DNA from: an uncultured Muribaculaceae bacterium
GTDB lineage: Bacteria; Bacteroidota; Bacteroidia; Bacteroidales; Muribaculaceae
Direction: 5' to 3'
DNA: 18,061 bases
NCBI GenBank assembly: GCA_910584525.1
Contig: CAJUAT010000052.1
Span: forward strand, 1 to 18,061
Part shown: positions 17,961 through 18,061 of the stretch, piece after piece
How the letters are laid out: each line of letters begins with the position of its first letter
Numbering within the stretch: position 1 is the stretch's first letter
Program-made: the position numbers and the translations under genes
Notes under the pieces: generated by a model
What the model was told of the DNA's origin: nothing
What the model saw: the letters and a program-made list of their open reading frames with translations, nothing else
The model's database searches: none

Positions 17961-18008
17961 TGTCTGCGAATCTGTCTGCGAATTTGTCTGCGAATTTGTC
18001 TGCGAATT
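17961..18008. repeat. 12-bp tandem repeat, four copies
   Basis: On the + strand TGTCTGCGAATC is followed by three copies of TGTCTGCGAATT, with a fragment (TGT) after them. The four full units are identical except for the last base of the first. The period is a multiple of three, so copy-number change would not shift a reading frame. On the - strand the HTH frame reads TNSQ/TDSQ, and another open frame reads IRRQ. The array abuts the start of the HTH gene. Confidence 0.95.
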
Positions 18009-18061
18009 TGTTTAGTAGATGACAAAAATTAATTTTTGTCAGTTATATGATTGATTTTTAA
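18009..18061. other. AT-rich intergenic DNA upstream of the operon
   Basis: This end of the window contains the palindrome and otherwise only AT-rich sequence with stop codons in the frames checked. It is the presumed promoter region of the - strand operon. Whether another gene of the same system lies beyond position 18061 cannot be seen. Confidence 0.5.
18020..18041. promoter_or_regulatory. Perfect 22-bp palindrome, candidate operator of the operon
   Basis: TGACAAAAATT is followed immediately by its exact reverse complement, giving a 22-bp perfect palindrome centred between 18030 and 18031. It is AT-rich, has no loop, and lies about 63 bp upstream of the HTH TTG codon in non-coding DNA (stops in the HTH frame on both sides). 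This suits a dimeric regulator site better than a terminator. On the - strand its second half contains AATTTTTG, one mismatch from the Bacteroidetes -7 element TAnnTTTG, so operator and promoter may overlap. No convincing -33 element is visible. Confidence 0.6.

Noticed and set aside
17961..18008. Possible CRISPR-like or iteron array
   Set aside because: The 12-bp units are contiguous with no spacers, only four copies, and no cas or replication genes are near.
18020..18041. Palindrome as an intrinsic terminator
   Set aside because: There is no loop, the stem is AT-rich, and no T-run follows it on either strand.
18014..18042. Sigma70-like promoter (CTGACA, 17 nt, TCTACT) on the - strand
   Set aside because: Match is weak and Bacteroidetes promoters use a different -33/-7 pattern.
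1..18061. Mobile elements, tRNA or rRNA genes
   Set aside because: No transposase or integrase product, terminal inverted repeats, or RNA gene signature could be seen on either strand.

Overview
The window looks like a chromosomal segment from a Bacteroidales gut bacterium, most likely a Muribaculaceae-like organism. This is inferred from the very large repetitive secreted protein with a short 'YFTLDGLEI...IRKVRK' C-terminal tail, the AT-rich intergenic DNA and the lack of obvious Shine-Dalgarno sites. No rRNA, tRNA, transposase, integrase or CRISPR array is visible. The genus is not certain.

Left part (1-5844, + strand): the 3' end of one giant exported protein. Its start lies outside the window. 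It is built from three successive GLUG-type beta-helix modules, each followed by an Ig-like spacer, and ends in a short C-terminal tail. A strong hairpin terminator (5867-5895) sits between it and the convergent operon, so both transcription units probably end there.

Right part (18061 back to 5915, - strand): one tightly coupled five-gene operon. In transcription order it encodes an 80-aa HTH protein; a 1372-aa fusion of a NERD nuclease-like domain, a pseudokinase, an intact Ser/Thr kinase and a P-loop ATPase; a 523-aa protein of unknown function; an 1804-aa protein with an internal PD-(D/E)XK-like nuclease motif and a C-terminal HerA/FtsK-type ATPase; and a 233-aa PP2C phosphatase. Junctions are 1 nt apart, ATGA (4-nt overlap), TGATG (1-nt overlap) and ATGA (4-nt overlap), which points to translational coupling and fixed stoichiometry. 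A perfect 22-bp palindrome and a 12-bp tandem repeat precede the first gene.

Interpretation: I read the operon as a candidate anti-phage restriction system controlled by reversible phosphorylation. The order 'P-loop ATPase, ~500-aa protein, ~1800-aa HerA protein' recalls the DptF-DptG-DptH (DndFGH) restriction complex and the kinase-MAD7-MAD8 end of MADS (methylation-associated defense). Here the first ATPase is fused to NERD and kinase domains, and a PP2C gene closes the operon. No methyltransferase or phosphorothioation gene is present, so either the partner lies beyond position 18061 or self-recognition works differently. The domain calls rest on visible motifs; the defense role and family assignments are inference that needs profile searches.
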